Below are positions 30,075 through 32,403 of a DNA stretch of 32,403 nucleotides, in pieces. A program made the translations under genes and the position numbers. How positions within the stretch are numbered: the stretch's first letter is position 1; each line of letters begins with the position of its first letter. The notes under the pieces were generated by a model, which saw only the letters and a program-made list of their open reading frames with translations, ran no database searches and was not told where the DNA came from. Source of the stretch: a virus; the IMG/VR virus record IMGVR_UViG_3300004151_000025, positions 1 to 32,403 of that record; one strand, written 5' to 3'.

Positions 30075-30519
30075 TTGCTGCTCTTGAATTATACTTTATA
30101 TAACAGGAACGAAGAGCTTCGTCCAAAGTTAGTCTAGCTATCTGTTCATACCTACCGTAATAGGGATATACAGTCATGGTTTCTCCCTCATAAGGAACAC
30201 CATTAAGGGTAACTATCATATGATTTCCCCGAGGGGTTTCTATAGCAACCAGATAGACCTCGTAGCCAAGTTTCCTAGCAAAATACCCAACAAGGATACA
30301 GAAATCCTCACAATCCCCTGTGCCCTTTTCTATAGTCTCTTGTGGAGCTTGCCAATGGTCGGTGAACTCTGCTTTGTAGTAAAGTTCTGTAGTTACATAT
30401 TCCTGAAGGTCTTCCATAGAAGTAAAAGACATAGATGGAGTCCTAATAAGCGTCATAGGATCCGCGAAAAAGGCACACCCCGACAAAAGAACACTGAGCA
30501 CAATAACAATGTATCTCAT
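30067..30519 (-). CDS. Lipoprotein with transglutaminase-like cysteine peptidase domain, 150 aa
   Basis: The N-terminus MRYIVIVLSVLLSGCAFF carries a lipobox (LSGC, Cys15), so the mature protein is lipid-anchored in the envelope. Residues about 45-125 resemble a transglutaminase-like/bacterial cysteine peptidase core: GTGDCEDFC (Cys70), a helix, EVYLVAIETPRGNHMIV (His100) and a following YP-x-Y segment; the third acidic residue is not certain. It is coupled to a 32-residue membrane peptide upstream (ATGA) and to another downstream. Candidates for its role are envelope or peptidoglycan processing, or a lipoprotein expressed to block superinfection. Both are inference. Confidence 0.7.
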   Translation of the reverse strand: MRYIVIVLSVLLSGCAFFADPMTLIRTPSMSFTSMEDLQEYVTTELYYKAEFTDHWQAPQETIEKGTGDCEDFCILVGYFARKLGYEVYLVAIETPRGNHMIVTLNGVPYEGETMTVYPYYGRYEQIARLTLDEALRSCYIKYNSRAANE

Positions 30520-30614
30520 AAACCACTCCTTTTAACCTTGCCACTAGCTACGACTACTATGAGTCCCACAATAGCCAATAAAACCGCTACAATACAAATG
30601 ATTATTTCTACCAT
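30516..30614 (-). CDS. Single-span membrane micro-protein, 32 aa
   Basis: A 32-residue frame starting MVEIIICIVAVLLAIVGLIV: almost entirely a membrane helix, with a basic C-terminus (SGKVKRSGL). Its TGA overlaps the lipoprotein ATG as ATGA and its last codons include the AGGAG serving that gene, a coupling layout. The ribosome binding site upstream of its own ATG is weak. Role unknown. Confidence 0.5.
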   Translation of the reverse strand: MVEIIICIVAVLLAIVGLIVVVASGKVKRSGL

Positions 30615-30643
30615 ATTAGTCGAAAAGCCCCTTTTCTACTGTT

Positions 30644-30850
30644 TTAGTAGACGATGTATTCCATGTAATCAAGCCACATATCAAAGTTTAGCCACATACA
30701 GGTAGAAATTTGCTCATAAGCTGGGCTCTGACGGATAAAGTGCCTACGTTCCTGACAGATAGAGAGATACGATTGGTACTCTACCTGTAGCTGATCTTCC
30801 ATGATGTACTGATATTGAGGCAGATATTTGAGGTTAAATAGTGCTTTCAT
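30644..30850 (-). CDS. Tyr-rich hypothetical protein, 68 aa
   Basis: The ATG directly follows the TAA of the upstream gene (TAAATG) with AGG seven or more bases before it. The protein is rich in Tyr, Gln and Met (LPQYQYIMEDQLQVEYQSYL) and has Cys at residues 32 and 51. It has no signal, membrane span or known motif. Coupling to the well-supported upstream gene is the main evidence that it is translated. Confidence 0.5.
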   Translation of the reverse strand: MKALFNLKYLPQYQYIMEDQLQVEYQSYLSICQERRHFIRQSPAYEQISTCMWLNFDMWLDYMEYIVY

Positions 30851-31072
30851 TTAATTACCTGCCTTGAGACTATTAATAATGGCCTCTATATCTGAAATCG
30901 TTTGCCATTTTCCATCAGCGTATCCTTCACAGTAATCGTTTTGTGGATCACTTTCAATAGAATGCCGAACATCATTCAACAGTAATTCCAGTACCTCGAT
31001 TTTTGCTAACCTTTCGGCTTCCTTAATTGCTTTCTGGTAATCAATCGATGCTTGTATCATATCGTCTGTCAT
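30851..31072 (-). CDS. Acidic helical hypothetical protein, 73 aa
   Basis: The ATG follows AGGAGG by seven bases and lies about 20 bases downstream of an extended -10 promoter. The protein is a helical bundle-like sequence (ASIDYQKAIKEAERLAKIEV, then EAIINSLKAGN) of unknown function. It opens the accessory operon that runs leftward from 31.07 kb. Confidence 0.6.
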   Translation of the reverse strand: MTDDMIQASIDYQKAIKEAERLAKIEVLELLLNDVRHSIESDPQNDYCEGYADGKWQTISDIEAIINSLKAGN

Positions 31073-31098
31073 TTAGAACCTCCTATTGATCTATAGGT

Positions 31099-31127
31099 AT
31101 TATAGCATAGGTAGAAACTTTATGCAA
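31099..31127 (-). promoter_or_regulatory. Extended -10 promoter
   Basis: On the minus strand: TTGCAT (31127-31122), 17 bases, TATAAT (31104-31099), with TG one base before the -10 (TGCTATAAT). A consensus -10 with the TGn extension compensates for a poor -35. It lies just upstream of the gene starting at 31072. Confidence 0.7.
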
Positions 31128-31136
31128 GCCCTAAAA

Positions 31137-31186
31137 ACGAAAAAAGTCAGGAATTTTGCTGTTTTCCTATATTCCATGTTCCTGAC
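31137..31186 (-). terminator. Probable terminator, minus strand
   Basis: An inverted repeat (GTCAGGAA / TTCCTGAC, 31146-31153 with 31179-31186) with a 25-base loop that can fold further is followed on the minus strand by TTTTTTCGTTTTT. It separates the 31213-31599 gene from the next operon and its own promoter. The long loop lowers confidence. Confidence 0.55.
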
Positions 31187-31212
31187 GATGGCAGTATGAA
31201 CAAAGTACCTCC

Positions 31213-31599
31213 TTATTTCCATTCATGTGAAATATGATTACTAGGAATAGAAGCCTTTGGATCCTTATTTTTGTGGCTCCAGATCTGGAAAGCGATGTAC
31301 GACCAAGGGTATAGTTTCATACCTATACCATCAAAAATGATGATATCTGCATGGATATACCAGTCACCATAGTCAGGACTACTATATGACTGAAACCAGC
31401 TAGTTGAGTGCTTATTATGTTTCTCCCAAGTCCGTTTAGCATACATTCGCTTAAAATCCTTAAATGAGCCCCAAGCCCATTTTTCGGCGTGGCTTTGTAC
31501 CATGTCTAGATGGGTGAGATAGCAAGCCGGTTCAACTATACCCGCAGCCCCCAAAGCAAAAAGCCCAATTACCCCTACAATAATAAGTATTATGCTCAT
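31213..31599 (-). CDS. Membrane-anchored hypothetical protein, 128 aa
   Basis: The ATG at 31599 lies seven bases after AGGAGG; the ATG two codons earlier is too close to it. Residues 2-25 (SIILIIVGVIGLFALGAAGI) are an N-terminal membrane anchor or uncleaved signal. The remainder is soluble and aromatic-rich (TSWFQSYSSPDYGDWYIHAD, YPWSYIAFQIWSHKN), probably exposed outside the inner membrane. No family recognised. It is the first minus-strand gene after the non-coding region, has its own promoter at 31630-31658 and is followed by a terminator, so it is a single-gene unit, possibly expressed early or from a prophage. Confidence 0.6.
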   Translation of the reverse strand: MSIILIIVGVIGLFALGAAGIVEPACYLTHLDMVQSHAEKWAWGSFKDFKRMYAKRTWEKHNKHSTSWFQSYSSPDYGDWYIHADIIIFDGIGMKLYPWSYIAFQIWSHKNKDPKASIPSNHISHEWK

Positions 31600-31629
31600 A
31601 TTCATACCTCCTTTTAACCTCTGTAGCAC

Positions 31630-31658
31630 ATTATATACTATAAGGGAAATAAAATCAA
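31630..31658 (-). promoter_or_regulatory. Sigma70-like promoter of the rightmost minus-strand gene
   Basis: On the minus strand: TTGATT (31658-31653), 17 bases, TATAAT (31635-31630). The -10 is perfect and the -35 has four of six matches. No GAGCC box precedes it. Confidence 0.7.
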
Positions 31659-31659
31659 G

Positions 31660-32403
31660 CTCAAATTCCCCTATATAGGCTCTTATTTTATTTTTCTAAA
31701 ATTTTGAGGTATATGGGTGGGTAGGAGAAATACTACAGGAAGAAAGGGCTATAGGGTGAGCGGTTGGCCTATAAGAGGGTAAAAATATGGTGCGGAATAA
31801 CGTGGCAGTACTATAGAGTATGAGGGGGGTACGGGGGGTCTACCAATTCCCTACCTTGTCCGCGCTCTATGCGCCTTAGTGTATGCATTGTCCCTTGTCT
31901 ATGTACTGTATACTATATCCTATATAGCACTATCCCTAGTATGTATCTATTAGCAGAAGACAGAAGGAACATTATGTGCAGTAAATACCTATTATCCTAC
32001 ACTATGGGCATGATCGTATATATCTATGTACTGTACAGGGATAGTATAGCAGTAATAAGCATAGTGCTTAGAATGGTAGCATATATAAGCGGCACGCTTA
32101 CTTTGTAGGGCTGAGCACGGCACTATTCCCTAACATATGCAGATATGTGCATACATAATACCCTACATTATATCATCTAGTTACCATAACTACGTTATAT
32201 CGTACTATCACGATATGGCACACTTCCTAATCATAGGGTCAGTATGACACACACAACTGGGTCAATATGACACACTTATTATCTTATTACATAGGTATAA
32301 TAAAGCCCCAGCACGTTAATACTAGGGCATATATACAGGTATTACTATGGTGTTATACTAGGCTATACTTGCTAGGGGCATTATCCATAGTATTGTAGTA
32401 CTC
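31660..32403. other. Non-coding region, about 745 bp, with no convincing gene
   Basis: No frame here has a ribosome binding site plus plausible protein sequence; a 79-codon plus-strand frame (31869-32108) lacks both. The DNA is crowded with CTAT, TATAC, GTAC and CTAG-type words, contains the palindrome CCTATATAGG near 31673, a 13-bp direct repeat TCTATGTACTGTA (31898-31910 and 32023-32035) and the 17-bp repeats listed separately. I see no tRNA. Control region, replication origin or packaging site are possible. Confidence 0.5.
32236..32275. repeat. Two 17-bp direct repeats, possible operator or iteron
   Basis: GGGTCAGTATGACACAC (32236-32252) and GGGTCAATATGACACAC (32259-32275) differ at one base and are 23 bp apart, about two helical turns. 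A shorter related word (ATATGGCACAC) lies just upstream near 32213. A TATAAT follows at 32296-32301 on the plus strand, so the repeats could be binding sites controlling a rightward promoter. Confidence 0.65.

Noticed and set aside
31147-31203. Possible 18-residue leader peptide (TTG start) overlapping the terminator at 31146-31186
   Set aside because: AGGAGG is only four bases from a TTG and serves no known regulation; too weak to list as a gene.
31869-32108. A 79-codon plus-strand frame in the non-coding region
   Set aside because: No ribosome binding site, unusual Tyr/Ile/Cys-rich composition from the TA-rich DNA, and no coupling to neighbours.
31660-32403. tRNA genes or a CRISPR array
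   Set aside because: No cloverleaf-like arms or regularly spaced repeats beyond two direct copies.

Overview
The window is a stretch of a tailed-phage (or prophage) genome, moderately AT-rich by eye, with tightly packed genes, frequent ATGA/TAATG stop-start overlaps and strong Shine-Dalgarno sites. The morphogenesis genes form one block on the minus strand: terminase, DUF1073-type portal, MuF-like minor head protein, protease/scaffold, DUF2184-type capsid, connectors, one tail-tube protein, a gpG/gpGT chaperone pair, a long tape measure and tail tip/fiber proteins. A tape measure without a sheath gene points to a siphovirus. The host cannot be fixed from sequence. A lipobox lipoprotein, spanin-like proteins, a lipase and a cysteine peptidase resembling DUF261 (which I recall mainly from spirochetes) suggest a diderm host, possibly a spirochete; this is inference.

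Layout. Positions 1-1849 (plus strand): the end of a rightward operon of small genes, including the C-terminal half of a Rad50/SbcC-like ATPase that lacks Walker A. A bidirectional terminator at about 1855-1879 separates it from everything else, which reads leftward. Reading the minus strand in transcription order: 31.6-27.4 kb holds small accessory genes, many of them single-membrane-span micro-proteins, plus a secreted lytic transglycosylase and a transglutaminase-like lipoprotein. 27.4-22.4 kb holds an HNH/AP2 homing endonuclease, terminase, portal and MuF-like protein. 22.4-17.2 kb holds capsid and connector genes. 17.1-6.1 kb holds tail genes, interrupted by a second, apparently degenerate HNH gene. 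6.1-1.9 kb is a lysis/envelope module: a small helical protein, a XhlA-like membrane protein, a class 3 lipase, a papain-like peptidase, an HTH-metallophosphoesterase, a holin-like protein, two overlapping spanin-like frames and a virion-like protein. 31.66-32.40 kb appears non-coding and carries 17-bp direct repeats.

Regulation. Six intergenic promoters on the minus strand share an unusual design: GAGCC, three bases, TTGACA, then usually a 16-bp spacer and a TATA-type -10. They precede the metallophosphoesterase, tail tip, major tail, protease/capsid, portal and SH3-like/HNH/terminase genes, and look like a phage-specific late regulon. One has its -10 inside the loop of a terminator, so its own transcripts should escape that terminator. 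Other strong signals are a textbook -1 frameshift site between the tail chaperone genes (A AAA AAC, a stop, an 8-nt spacer and a 9-bp hairpin) and a pair of membrane/coiled-coil proteins started by ATG and GTG two bases apart behind one ribosome binding site.

All functional names come from motif recognition and memory of protein families; no database search was run.
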